Shown one piece after another: positions 1 to 11,271 of a DNA stretch of 64,000 bases. The stretch spans positions 45,579,177 to 45,643,176 of the forward strand of contig CM023454.1 of assembly GCA_013339765.2 (NCBI GenBank). The letters are read 5' to 3'. The stretch comes from Haemaphysalis longicornis (taxonomy: Eukaryota > Arthropoda > Arachnida > Ixodida > Ixodidae). Every line of letters begins with the position of its first letter. Position 1 is the first letter of the stretch. The notes under the pieces were generated by a model, which saw only the letters and a program-made list of their open reading frames with translations, searched no databases and was not told the DNA's origin. The position numbers were made by a program, and so were the translations under genes.

Positions 1-794
1 TGTCATGTTTTGCCGTTTCCTCATCAGATCCTGTCTAGTCATAGTGCCCCCGACTTCTACTGCACACGACGTGATAATACGTGTAAGGTTTTCGCTGGCT
101 TCCTTTGTCGTAAGCTCGGCTTCCTCGTTAAGAGCTGAATATTGGTTCTGCAGCGCTATCCTGAATTCTTCTACTTTACGTCTTACTGTTAGCTCATTTA
201 TCGGCTTCTTTCGTACCAGCTTATGAGGTCCATCCTCAAATCTAGCCTAATTCGAGATCTTAATATACGGTGGTCACTGCACCTTACCCTTCCGAGTATT
301 TCCACATCCTGCACGACGCCAGGGTTATCGCATAATATGAGGTCTATTTCGTTTTTATGCTTCCCATTCGGGCTTCTCCAGGTCCACTTCCGACTCTCCC
401 GTTTACAGAAGAAGGTATTCATTATGCTTACGTTATTCCGTTCTGCAAACTCAACTAGTAGGTCCCCCTGCTATTTCTACAGCTCAGACCCTAGTTCCCA
501 ACTGCCTGATCTCCAGCTTGATTCTTGCCTACTTTAGCATTTAACTCCCCCATAACTACGGTATACTGTGTTTTTACTTTAGCCATTGCCGATTGCACAT
601 CTGCATACAGGCGTTCCACTATTTGGTAGTCGTGGCTGGATCTGGGCGTGTAACCCTGGACCACCTTGAGCTTGTACCTCTTATTGAGCCTAATTACAAG
701 ACCTGCGGCCCTTTCGTTAATGATAAGTATTCTTTTATGTGTCCAGCTATGATATTATTGACTAGAAATTCCACTCCTTGTTCTCTTCCCTTGT
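1..794 (-). pseudogene. RTE-type LINE endonuclease remnant
   Basis: The minus strand encodes the later part of an apurinic-type endonuclease of an RTE/BovB-like LINE. The best block (positions 422-198) carries WTWRSPNGKHKNEIDLIL and then CSDHRILRSRIRLDL, the usual SPxG..NEIDyIL and SDHR motifs; the SDH aspartate and histidine are present. Upstream, in other frames, come GREQGVEFLVNN and IAGHIKEY-like blocks near 700-790 and a VVMGELNAKVG-type block near 540-560 where a GDFNA/GDLNA motif is expected. Downstream, positions 198-1 match the linker before the reverse transcriptase, which lies outside the window. At least three frameshifts and several stops make it non-functional. The N-terminal endonuclease block is missing and is replaced at about 795 by an unrelated repeat. 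Assignment to the RTE group is by recognition of motif wording, not by alignment. Confidence 0.8.
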
Positions 795-1066
795 TCACTC
801 CGACGGCCGCAGCAGAGTCTGGTCGTCGCGTTGTCGGCCATCGTCTCATTGAGAGCCCGAGTGGTCGCTCGAACGGAAGAGCCATCACCGGTCCTCAGGC
901 CTACACCGCGAGCGTGGCCGTCTTTGTGCCTCCAAAAATGAATAGCTTCCAACGCCCTCTCTTCTCCTTCTGCTCTCTTGCTGGCCCGTTGCCTTCGTTA
1001 GGCGCTGCACCACTGGTTTGGCGGATTGGCCACGAGACTGCACTGGCCGTTCACTACACTTCCCCC
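795..1066 (-). repeat. LTR-like repeat, copy A
   Basis: About 270 bp here recur at 3066-3232 plus 3775-3888 in the same orientation. Shared blocks include CACTCCGAC, the GTCG..GTTGTCGGCC stretch, AGCCCGAGTGG and GATTGGCCACGAGACTGCAC. Read on the minus strand the repeat starts TGTAGTGAA, a typical TG start of an LTR. The second copy leads on into a sequence ending in CA beside a primer-binding-like site, so I infer that this is the 5' part of the same LTR. No coding potential is credible here. Confidence 0.6.
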
Positions 1067-2151
1067 TCTTCAGAAAGTTTTTAGAAAGAACTATACTAGA
1101 GAAGTTGGTGATGGAGTCAGTGTCGCAGAGTGGGTGTACACAACAATTCATCTCGCAAACTCACACAGGCCAGTCCCTATGTGTGAGCTCGTAGAACACA
1201 AACATGTACGCACTAAAATCTAAGCACGTCCCTATAAGCAGTTCACACGGACACAAAAGCAGTCCAAACAATCCTCTCAAACTGCTTCACAAGTCCTCCT
1301 ACGTATTAACTATAAAATGTTCTAAACTAACATGATATATGCCTCAGTGCACTACAAAAACATAAAGCATGCGAAGTGGTGTATATCCGGAAATCGTTAC
1401 TCAAAGTCAGATTGCCATGTCTATGCATGTGTGTTTTCGAGGAAAGCCTACGGTTCCCTGAGAAATTCGGCGCATTTTCCGCGTCGGGCAGGATGACCCT
1501 CCGCTATGAAACACCCCCTGATTTTCTTTTTCTGCGCTTAGCAGGAGCGTGTTTGTGTTCCGCCAATCCGGTAAGAAAAGGGCTGTCTTGAAGTCTTGGG
1601 AATACATTACGTTGGTTGCACCTTTGTGGCTTTCTCCTCGGTTCGCGTCTGTATTTAAACCGCTTGCGCAAATGGTTGTGCGAAGTCGTTTTACCATGCC
1701 TACGACTTCGCATGGTTATCCGAATGGTGGTGGTTGGTCCTGCCAAAATATTGCACAGCATTACACTCCTACGACGTAATGAGCTTATCGAAAATCTCCT
1801 AGCCTGGCACATCACATTGCATTTGCTTTTGCGACTGAAGCAAACATCAAGTCTCGCAATGGTAAAAACACTTTTGATGACCTTTTTTTAGAGACACGCG
1901 GCTATGCAGAGTACAGACTGATGTGTTTGATGTTGTCGTGGCGGAATGCATCGCAGTCTTCTTGCGGCTCTTTCGTTTCCACATTGGCCTTTGTGAGCAC
2001 GAAAACATCTCGCTGCCACCTTGGCGTTCTCTTGGAATTATGTCTTCCGGGCCTGTTATTTGAACATGCTTCCAGACTAAGTAAACTCTTTGGCTTATCT
2101 GCCCCAGGAACTTCTGCGTTAACGTCATTGGTGTCAGGTGCTTGTTAGCGA
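1067..2151. other. unassigned stretch, 1.1 kb
   Basis: No family was recognised on either strand. The minus strand keeps several open frames of 70-132 codons (1407-1697, 1504-1815, 1847-2245) that are rich in Lys, Arg and Ser. They lie directly downstream of the gag-like piece at 2152-2402, so they may be degraded continuation of that element. A perfect hairpin lies at 1679-1712. Confidence 0.4.
1679..1712. repeat. perfect 11-bp hairpin
   Basis: TGCGAAGTCGT at 1679-1689 is followed by a 12-nt loop and the exact reverse complement ACGACTTCGCA at 1702-1712. No T-run or reading-frame context points to a function. Confidence 0.6.
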
Positions 2152-2402
2152 AGCTCTGGTTGAACAGGCACTGAGCTACAAGCTGGGGGGCTAAATTCGG
2201 AGCCAGGCACGTGTACGGGGGGAAGACATAGGTTGTTAGGACCAACGAGGCATACTCGCGTATCTAGAGTGGCGATGTGCTTCTTGAGTGCGGCTATCCT
2301 TCGTTCATCCTCGTCCTTCCTCTTCTCATATTCCTTGAGTGCTTCTCTTTCCTCTTCATCTTTATTTTCGTGATATTGCCTCAGGATTCCTTCTTTGCGC
2401 TC
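2152..2402 (-). pseudogene. Gag-like coiled-coil fragment of a Ty3-type element
   Basis: An open minus-strand stretch of about 84 codons starts with a strongly charged segment (EEEREALKEYEKRKDEDERR) that would form a coiled coil, then turns to Pro/Val-rich sequence and stops at about 2152. Charged Glu/Lys/Arg starts of this kind are common in Gag of tick Ty3-type elements. It sits about 240 bp downstream, in its own sense, of a primer-binding-like site and LTR end at 2640-2662, the order expected of an LTR element. No capsid core or zinc knuckle was seen before the frame is lost. The assignment rests mainly on position and composition. Confidence 0.5.
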
Positions 2403-2639
2403 ACCACCTTGTTGTAAAAAAGCAGCATCTACACAAGGTCACCGGGCTTCTCTTTTCAGAGCCAGCTGTGCTTTATGCTTTTCGCGCTTGGTGTCGAAAT
2501 AATTTAGAAACTCTGAACCAGCCAGACTTAGCTCTTGTCAATGTTTCATTATATTTCCGAATCTGGCAAAACATTTTGATGTACAGGGTAAATGCAAAGA
2601 CCCTAGTAAGTCTCCTATCTACCGATGGTAAACTGCGGA

Positions 2640-2656
2640 TCGTGGCAGGCTCGCCA
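2640..2656 (-). other. primer-binding site of a Ty3-type element
   Basis: On the minus strand TGGCGAGCCTGCCACGA lies 5 nt after the LTR end (..TCATAACA). A near-identical arrangement (TCATAACA, AAAG, TGGCGAGCCTGCCAGGA) occurs at 24598-24620 in front of a recognisable gag, which supports the call. The tRNA that would match was not identified. Confidence 0.65.
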
Positions 2657-2661
2657 CTTTT

Positions 2662-3888
2662 TGTTATGAAGGAGCGGACCGAGTAGAGAGTCACAAGGCT
2701 GGACTACTGCGTTCTCGCACACGTCCACACAACATATATATGAGCTGGATAATTGACGAAGCTGGTATAGACACAACAGCTTAAAAAACGGGCTGCACGC
2801 GGAAACACAAAGATGCGGGCGATAGTAAACAAAGTCATGAAGGAAGTCACAACCGCCGATCGCGCTACGAGACGATCGCTGATGCGACGACGCCGAGACG
2901 TACTTCTCCGACTGGCTACGGAGCAGGTTGCTGTATTCGTTGAGGAGGTCTGTCGCTGGCAGGTGGCGTGACGCTGGCCGATGGTCAGCGACTGGACGGA
3001 AGGTGTTAGGCATGCGCCACGGCGAGGCCTCACGTCCTGCTCTCCAGGCCACCGGAACACCGCGCACTCCGACAGGCGCAGCAGCTGGTCGTCACGTTGT
3101 CGGCCGTCGTCCCGTTGACAGCCCGAGTGGCGGTTTGGACGGAAGAGCCGGCGACGGTCTTTGGGCCTACACTATGAGGGTTGCCGTCTTAGTGTCTCCG
3201 AGAACAGACAGCTTTCGGCGTCCTCCCTTCTGCATCTCGTGTGGGTTCCGGCACACTCGACAGTGCAAGGCAACGCCCTCACGGACCACTAGCCCGCGAA
3301 CTACCATACCGGACCGAGGACGAGTAGGAGATACTGCACCCAGTTACGAGCTACCGCGAGAATACCGGGTTGTACAGGAGCGACAGGTGCAGGCTTCCCG
3401 TGCCGCACCACCAACTTGACCGCAAGCAACAGTAGTGCGCCGCGCACAAGGGGGGTCACTGGCGCACCCAGCTTTATTGAACAAGATGTTCCCGGCAGAA
3501 CACGACCCCATCTGCCCGTTCTGCAAAAAGACTGAAGGCACCCTGCCGCACACACTTGCGCAGTGTATCCAGCTCAAGAATCCTCTACCTTCCCTCCCCC
3601 TCACCGTCCCCCCTACCCGAGCGATTGGAGATCTTGATGTCCAGCTCGTACCTGTCGATGCAGCAAGAGGTCGCGTCCAGGGGCCAGGATCTATTGGACT
3701 CTAATGGGACTCGTGAATAGGGTTTAACCCCGTCTGACTCCTGCGAGCGTCACCGGAAATGGGCTCATCGAAAGTTGTTTTCTTTCTCTCTTCTTCTTTC
3801 GTGCTGGCCCGTTCATTCGGTAAGCGCTGCACCACTGGCTCGGGGGATTGGCCACGAGACTGCACTGGCCCTTCACTAAACCTTATTC
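2662..3888 (-). repeat. LTR copy B, split by a LINE fragment
   Basis: Read on the minus strand this runs from about 3888 (TTTAGTGAAGGG, versus TGTAGTGAACGG in copy A) to 2662 (..TCATAACA), just before the primer-binding site. Positions 3888-3775 and 3232-3066 match copy A at 1066-795 as a continuous sequence, so the 3235-3770 block is an insertion. Without it the LTR would be about 680 bp. The 3' portion (3060-2662) has no second copy in this window, so the LTR status of that part is inferred from its position. Confidence 0.55.
3235..3770 (+). pseudogene. 3' end of an I-type LINE: RNase H tail and Cys/His block
   Basis: The plus strand starts with VWVPAHSTVQGNALTD, the last conserved block of a LINE RNase H domain, where the usual form has G-N-E-x-A-D. 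After a frameshift there follows a block with CPFCKKTEGTLPHTLAQC, matching the C-terminal CxxC..H..C segment of tick LINE ORF2 proteins, and a DLDVQL stretch before the stop at 3704. About 60 bp of 3' untranslated sequence remain, and no A-tail is visible. Endonuclease and reverse transcriptase are absent, as in a 5'-truncated LINE insertion. It sits inside LTR copy B. Confidence 0.75.
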
Positions 3889-3894
3889 CAGATA

Positions 3895-5300
3895 TTTCTT
3901 GCAGTAACGAGGAAGGTGGATGCTCTGTATGTCAAACGAGAACGGATAATTTTCCAATTACAGATATTTCAAGTACTGAATCTTTGGCTAAGCAGGAAAG
4001 CGGATGTTCTGAGAAGAAAACGGGGGCTGAAAGTTCGGCGCATTCAGGACCAAACTTTGTCAACCTATCGGACCAACAGCTCCTAGTATCGGAACTACAA
4101 TTGCTATCAAAAGTTTTCACATGCAGTCCATCTATATATAATTTTTATGAATTTTAGCTGTACTCAGACTTTCCAATTTTTCCCGTAACTTCAACCTTCG
4201 GGAATACTTTTACAAACGGGAACCCAACCCAGGCAAAAAATGTACAGGATCATCAGAAAAATGGTGGATACCTAACAGTGACCAAGACAAACGTATTGAT
4301 ATGTGCATTTGGGCTGTTCCAAGATATATGTTGAATGCGTACAAAAAGACAAACCCTGTCCGCAACAACCTACCGACTGATGAGCACAAGGCCCTTTTCT
4401 TCCTGTGCCTTTCTGATGACATTAGGAAGAACGGCGAGTTGGGCTTGTCGGTATAGGTTCAGTGTTGTAGACAGCGCAATACAAAACCTTAACAAGAAAG
4501 ACTAAGGACATGGCGCTAAAAGCAACTGAAACATGTAATCGTCAAAACACACAAATACCTGCACACAATCTGAGCCACCGCCATCACAAAATGTGCAGTA
4601 AAATCTACAATTTTGCATAGTCGTGGGGAAACACCACCAAAACACCGGAAACAAGTAAACCGCACGTGTTGCAAACCCCGAAAGATGCAGGGTACACTTT
4701 ATCAGCAATTCTCCTAGTAAGCAAACTCATAATCTGATAACAAGAAAAAGGCTGCCTGACGTAGGTAGTTTTCTATTTTTTTGATATAAAATGCTTCAAA
4801 TATATCCCTGAGGACATTGATTATGATGACATTGTCATAAAGCCGGTGGACAAGGGCGGCGCAATAGTTTTATTTTGAGAACCACCTATAAAACATCAGG
4901 ACTCCGACAACTGAGTGACCGTAATTTTTATCAGACACTCCCTGCGGTACCACACTACCGTTGGTATTAAAATTCACCCTTGAGCTCACAAGATTTCTTG
5001 AAAGTGAATATGCAACAAGGGTCATCTTCAGCGCAAAGGCACCGAACCAATCAGCACGTGAGAGGGCATACCTACTTCCCAAAACTCACAAAACTGATAA
5101 ACCAGGCAGCCATTTTGTCTCTTTCGATGTTACTCCCGCACAATCAATATCCAGCATTCTTTATTTTCGTTTGAAAAGCGCAGTTCCCAGAATTTCTGCT
5201 ACAATAAAGGCACAAATCAATTTCTGAAAAAGAGTGGCGCTGGCTATAACGCTCAAGCGTTCAATACTGTTCTATTAAATATAACTACCCCAGAAAGGGA
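3895..5300 (+). pseudogene. Penelope-like element, N-terminal and early RT part
   Basis: The reading order matches a Penelope-type protein: VNLSDQQLLVSELQLLSK (about 4047-4105), then NFNLREYFYKRE leading to RNNLPTDEHKALFFLCLSDDI (open frame about 4148-4456), then DIVIKPVDKGGAIV (about 4818-4873), RQLSD..FYQTLP (about 4895-4945) and YLLPKTHKTDKPG (5075-5113). The last blocks are the hallmark ADKGGAxV and PKxHK motifs of Penelope reverse transcriptase. GSHFVSFDVTPAQSISSIL and FLKKSGAG follow, and then recognition is lost, so the catalytic YxDD part and any GIY-YIG endonuclease are missing. There are several frameshifts, and about 340 bp at 4457-4800 do not fit the protein. Confidence 0.75.
4457..4800. 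other. interruption inside the Penelope-like fragment
   Basis: The Penelope reading stops at TAG 4454-4456 and resumes with the DIVIKP..DKGG block at about 4818. In the family these two blocks lie close together. The intervening 340 bp have no recognisable coding signal on either strand. No inverted ends or flanking duplication were identified. Confidence 0.45.
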
Positions 5301-6004
5301 AAGAGAACACTGTCGCCCAGACAATCGAATTGGTAAGGCATTCGAGATGAAATCGAAAAGCGTGCGTTCGGTCCCCACTCTTGGCGCGGGTTTTGTTTTC
5401 TTCCTTTCTTCATTACGTATATAAAAAATGTTAACATCGCTACCCGTAGTAAAAAAGAGCCCATGAATACCCCTCTGCCTTCTTTGGCGTTGTAGACTGC
5501 CGACCTATCTTTCTGTATGTATATATAGATTCATATTCATACACGTAAAAAATAATATATATATAATATTTATTGTAATGAGAGACACTAGCCATCATTG
5601 ACTTAACGCTAAAAGCGCAGCTGCAGAGCGATGAAGTGGAAAGACAAGGCAGTTGAGTGTGTTACCTCATTCAAATTGCATCAAGCCACATAATAAGCAT
5701 CCCCAGTGTGTTGGCGCGAGAGCTGAGTGCGCATGGCAAAATCCCTTCGTAGTCAGCTGAGCCTCTGCATTTCGATGCCTTGGTGCCATCCTGGCCATAA
5801 ACGTCATCATAGTTTTGGTAGAGGTAACATTCCCCTTCACATCACCGAAGGTTGGAACTACGAAGCAGGCAGCTGGACACCCCCATGTCCTGAGACTATG
5901 ATGGCAACTATGACAGAAGTCCCTAATGATTTCTATATATTCAGTCTAGTGTACTTATAACAATATCCAAGTGCCAAAAAAATCACATCGTTATAACTAA
6001 TCAT
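5301..6004. other. unassigned AT-rich stretch
   Basis: No coding family was recognised. It contains an AT-rich patch at 5510-5580 with short TATA repeats. Open frames are at most 77 codons and lack known motifs. Confidence 0.4.
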
Positions 6005-6390
6005 TGTTATATGCGGGTTGCTTAAAAAAGACGAAGCAGAGACCAAAACATCTGATTTGCAGGCAAACAACGTTGTGCTGCTACCTATTTGTGGAAAAGA
6101 AGCCATACTCGCACAAGCCATAGCTGCCACAAATCCTTTTCAACAGCATCTACAGGTGATTGACCTAGATGAGCGAAGGGTCTTTGGTGGAAAGGAATTC
6201 CTTCAGAGGCTATAAAGCGTTGGGCCTCCTGCAAAGATGCTACCCGAGTAGGCTGTGCAACCATGTCATCAGAGTTGTTACTGCCACCACTGTCCGCAGC
6301 GCGTATGCCCGCAACAATCGCCTCTTCAGTGAGGCACTCAGGCGTTTCCAAAACATTGGCCCTGACGTCTTAAACGAGGAAAAAATTATG
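6005..6390 (-). pseudogene. possible pogo/Tigger transposase C-terminus
   Basis: An 88-codon minus-strand frame (6351-6085) has an acidic and serine-rich centre (LTEEAIVAGIRAADSGGS, NNSDDMVAQ) followed by SLQEAQRFIASEG. This is the usual build of the last 80-100 residues of Tigger transposases: LTDEEI, an acidic run, then a helix of the eAl..l..f type. In a neighbouring frame near 6060-6020 the strand ends in a QxxxFxxLLRLF-like tail resembling the terminal motif of that family. No DDE core is visible and the piece is short, so this could be chance similarity. Confidence 0.4.
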
Positions 6391-6785
6391 TAGTTGAAGA
6401 ACCACACAGTCAAATTCAAAGCAGCAGACACGGGGACGGAGGCAAAGCGGCGGCATCGGGAGGGGTGTTTGGAAGGAGAACTATTCCCCTCCCCCCTGGC
6501 TTCTTCGTACGCGGCTTTGTTGACTCGTTTTTAATGCGTGAGATGAGATGCGAGGGGCATCGCGGCGCATGTTGTCGGCATGGTTGGCGTGGAGAGCCGG
6601 CGGCAGTTCCATTTTCGGTGCTTGCTGTAACCGGATACAATCGTTATATCCGATATCGCGCCACTGGATCATTGTATTCGGCGGTTTCTTTTCCCATGAA
6701 AAGAATTCCAAAGTGGACTTTGCCATAGCTGTTCATCGTTATATTCGATATATTCTTATAAATGGTATCGTTATAAGTACACTGA
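6391..6785. other. unassigned stretch
   Basis: Overlapping open frames on both strands (longest 121 codons, 6548-6913 +) run into the GT repeat and show no known domain. I see nothing that supports a gene. Confidence 0.35.
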
Positions 6786-6793
6786 ACTGTATG

Positions 6794-6920
6794 TTTGTGT
6801 GTGTGTGTGTGTGTGCGCGCGCGCGCGTGTGTGTGCGTGTGGGTAGGTGGGTCTGTCTCTCTGTATATCCGCTGACCTGTATATCTCTGTATATCTCTCT
6901 GTCTCTCCGCTGACCTGTAT
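6794..6920. repeat. GT/GC microsatellite followed by CTGTATATCT repeats
   Basis: A (GT)n run passes into (GC)n and back to (GT)n at about 6794-6842. It is followed by short CTGTATATCTCT and CCGCTGACCTGTAT units to about 6920. It is simple-sequence DNA, and frames across it encode low-complexity peptides only. Confidence 0.9.
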
Positions 6921-6930
6921 GCGTCCATTC

Positions 6931-7770
6931 TTCGACAGAAATTTCAAGCGCCAATGAACCCTTCAGAATGGGAATGAAAAATAGAATTCATGTTGTCTGG
7001 AACTTCACGGCGCTTTTCTCAGGAAGCGATTTAGAAGTACATTATCTGGAATTGCGCGTAACAAACAAGTTGAAATGTAAAAAATTTATAAACCAGAAAT
7101 CCACTTAGTCGAGACCCTTTGATAAGGAGTAACAAAGGTACTACTGAAGGGAGCAGGTTACCACAAATCATATAACAGTACAGTCTTTCATTTTGCAAAT
7201 ATATAGTCAAGAAATACTTCACCCCGAAGGAAACAGTGTACGCATCCAACGGCACATTCATTTTGGTCTGATGGCATATAGCATCAAAAGTCCAGAAATG
7301 CAGAAATTCCATTCCCACTTAGTAGTTTAGGCTCTCCACAAAACTGGCGCACTTCTTAAAGCAAAGTATTTGCTCCTGTTTTAAAGGGGGAATTTCCTCA
7401 TTTATGTTTCTCTTGTAAAGGTTTGTAATCGCGTACTGATATGATTGTCTGCTCAATAGTTGAATGCACACGAGACTGGCGGTACATCCAATATATCCTC
7501 TGGAAACCAGTCCTACGTCCTAATCTAGTTCCAAGTGTGTTTTATTTATAGTGTGACCCAGATAACGTTGTCTGGATCCTAGTGAACAACACATACCATC
7601 CTCATATATGTGTATGTTATGCGAAATTCATTGTTATTTTAAATGTTTGGTATTTATATTGCACCAAATAAGAGCTAAGGTGTGCGGTCGGCGGCCCATG
7701 TTGCTGTTGCAGTTATGTTCAAGTTAAGATTTGCGCAGAGGCGCGTTTGTATATATTTTGCTCGCGTCTT
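6931..7770. other. no recognised feature
   Basis: AT-rich sequence with short frames only (for example 95 codons at 7031-7318 on the minus strand). No motif was recognised. Confidence 0.4.
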
Positions 7771-7778
7771 AGCCCACA

Positions 7779-7898
7779 TGATATATGATATATGATTTAT
7801 GATATATATATCATTTTTGATTTATGATATACATATACATTTATGATATATATCATATATATCATATGATATATAGCATGATATATAATTTATATAAA
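7779..7898. repeat. ATGATATA palindromic simple repeat
   Basis: About 120 bp of ATGATATATGATTTATGATATATATC-type units (described, not listed), alternately direct and self-complementary. It can fold on itself and is expected to be unstable. Confidence 0.85.
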
Positions 7899-7900
7899 AA

Positions 7901-10900
7901 AGAAAATCCTGCTTTCTAAAACAAACGAGAAGGTTCGATTCGGAATGAGAACAAACAAGAATTTGAAGAACTAATGCTACTAATGACCTTACTGAAGGCT
8001 ATCTGAATGACCTTCTGTTCATTCAAAACTAAATAATATTCATATTCCGTATTATGAACTTCGAAATTAAAAACATATGCAGTGGTAACGTCCGTAATGT
8101 CACGGCTTGTCGTGGCAATTAACTTGCTATTATGACCAGTGTTCTCACATTGTTCCTCGGTTGATGCTTTCCTACTGTGTTGGCATAAATCAGGAACAAT
8201 CACGTGGAAGCGTTCCGCTGTAATACTCGTGAATTTTCTTTGTCACACGTGCCCTTCGTTAGAAAAACAAATTTGTATATCCGAGAACATCACGGTATAT
8301 TTTGGTGACAGTAGTAAATGCTTTCTGCAAAGAGAATGCTCGCAACGAAGCAACAACGCAGAAAAGCTGTCATCAAATATTAGCCACAGTTGTGAAAGGC
8401 TCTACCGCCTCACAGCAGTACGCTATTTTAATTTAAATTCTGTATTTCTATTTCAGCTTTGCACAGACGCCAGCTCATATGCTTATGCAAAGTTTCCGAA
8501 GCAAGTAAAAGCTATCAAGGTTGCCGAGTTTATGTGAGCTCTTCCGACGACCGTTACCGTCAACTGGTGCATAGACCGTACCTCACGCGTGGGCTGCCGC
8601 CCTAATCTCAGAAGCCCAACCAGGAGCATGCGTTAGCATAACCTTGTGGACGTTCTTTCCGGATGGAAATTTTGAGGCATCGTAGAGTATGACCATAACG
8701 TCACCAACGATGGTGTTAAAAATGGGAATGCGCAAACAGTTTTAATGAACACGGCGTACCTATGTTTCGTGTTTTTGTACAGCCATTTTACGTCGTGCCA
8801 CAGCGTGCCCTAGTAACGGCATTACACAGCCATTTTCTCGATTGCTCGTGTGTTGCGCCTGGTGATATAAAATTGCACGTGAAAATTGTTGCAAGTTTGG
8901 CAGGGGCTTGAAGCTGCAAGTACAGTGATATTGGGGCTGTTGTGTATTTATAGAAACTGCGGTTTCTCCAGGTGGGGCGAAAAGGATCAGTGCTGCGTAT
9001 TTTTATGTGCTCATAGTGGTTGTTCCAATGCAGCCTGAGTATTTACTCCTTTCAATAATAATATTCCGCCCGCCAAGTCGTTCGTGTGTCTTCTATGCTT
9101 ATGGCCATACATTTAGAATTTTTTGCTGAAACCTTTACTTGGTAACTTACCTAAATTGGTGTTCATTGATGGACGTTAGCCCGCTAGTACGCAATAGCCG
9201 CTAGTACATCGCTCTTCCGCGCGTTTCACATGAGTCTGCGTGAAGTTACCTGCCAGGCGGAAGCAAGCCTTCTTATGTTTGTCTCTCGTGATCTGCTCGT
9301 GCGGACACGCTGCGAAACTTCCAATCAAGCTTGTGAAGCGTGTCTTTGTACTCATCGGAATTTATATATTTCTTCGAGTTATACGGAATATGCCGAACGT
9401 TCCTTAGGTACCAAATCGAGAATATGTGAGCTTGTCCGTTGGAACAAGCCACAATAAAGCGAGACAATTTTCAGGTCGGGGCCCAGCGCGTAACTGGTGA
9501 TGCGCGTTCAAGGTGTTAGCGGCACGCGGGAAATGATTATCTGTTGCAGTGTGCTAGGTGATTCTATTTTGTTTCTACCAGCGCCTTTGACATATTCATG
9601 TGTCATTTGCACTTCTTTGGTTTCTCACCAGAGGAACAAAGGTATGAAAGGTAGTGTAGGTGTCATAGCATTGGAGTAGCAATGAAACGTTTATTTTTGT
9701 GATAGGAGAGAAATTTGAAATCACGCAGTGTGTAAAGAACGTTTTTATGATGGTAATGTTAGTGCGTGCCAAAAATGTATATAGCACTTACCTAATTACA
9801 GTTAGTAGTTATTGCAACACGAAGAATAATAAATAATTTTAAACCTCTACCTTAATCCGCATATGCCACCAGTATTCCGAGACACACGATAACGTTTAAC
9901 AACACTTAGCTGCAAAGTTCTTTCATAGGGATATGCACCAAGGCTTATATTTTTGTGTGCTTCCTTGAACTTTCAAAAATTACTGCAAAAGCAGATTGCT
10001 TATTCTGCAGTCATTTTTTGTAACTGCCCGGCATTCACATCGTGGGTGTCTGTAGAGCCACTGGGCTCTCCACTGAAAGGTTGTTGAAAACTGAAAACAA
10101 ACCTTTTATCTTCCCTACATGACAATGTCAATTCACGGCTCTGATGTTTCCCGTGGATGAAGAAATCTTCGGTTTGCTGAGGGGTTTGTCATAGTAATTA
10201 TGTAATTATGGAGGATTACGAATGCACTGTAGAGCTATTATTCCACAAAAGAGTACCTCCTGAGTGGTGCATATGTAGACATACCAGTCCACCTGAAGCA
10301 ATGACTCGTGGGCCTAAATACATTCAACTATTTTTAAATTCTTAGGGGTCTAGCAAAAAACATGGTGAGATGTAGTGCTGTAAAAGTTTATTTTTTGTAC
10401 AAATAATCCGGAATAGCTTGAGAGTTGCAGGGAGGCTGTCTGAAAAAGAAAACCATAAATTTACTTTGTTTTTTATTTATACTGTTTTTTTACTAAGGGG
10501 CGAACAAGAATTTAAAAGGACGAAAACAGAATGTTTATTGTCATTTTTTAGCATTCAAAATGGCTTTTTCTAATTTGTATGGTAACACGAAAGCAGAATA
10601 TTGGATGATGTCGTATGGCATGGCGCGTTTGCATTCTACAATTATGCATTCAATGCCAGATTTAAGCTCTTATGGAGCTAACAAAAAGAGTTTTTGAATT
10701 TGGAAGTATCCCAAAGTTTGTCTGAAAAAGGCTTATGTAATGGGTATCATTATGGTTACGCGGCACTCTCCAATTTTCGTACAGACAGTAACTAGAAAAA
10801 AGATAAATGCGGAGCTGTTGATCTATATATACACCACCGCCGACATCACGGGATAATTGATATTTTGGCAAACTTCTTTGAAATATGTTCTCCAAGTTAC

Positions 10901-11271
10901 CTAAGGCCAGCCTCAGAACAGCACTTTATAAATAGACGCAATAGAACATAGAGAAGAATCAGGTGGGGTAAAAGTGTATAAATATTTATTTAAACAGAAA
11001 AACTCTCAAGGAGGGCAAAACTCATTTATATTCCAGCCATTTAGGAGAAAACCGTAACGATTTATTGTTACACCGAGCCTTAATGCTGATGGGGTGCGAT
11101 GGGAATATTTTTCTGCACACGGGCACTTTTTGCAACATTCACAGAAAAGAAACCAAAAAACGGTTACTGACAAAATTACCATATCATCTACGAGATAGCT
11201 TCAGGAACATGCCAATTGAAAGAGATTTTACATAAAGTTTATTGTTCTATTCTTCAAGAACATTAGGTGCG
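7901..11271. other. 3.4 kb with no recognised gene
   Basis: Read on both strands, this stretch shows only short frames. The longest is 132 codons at 8139-8537 (+), with a Ser/Cys-rich sequence that I do not recognise. There are no transposon motifs, LTR pairs or tRNA-like boxes. It may be ancient non-coding or intronic DNA. Confidence 0.4.
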
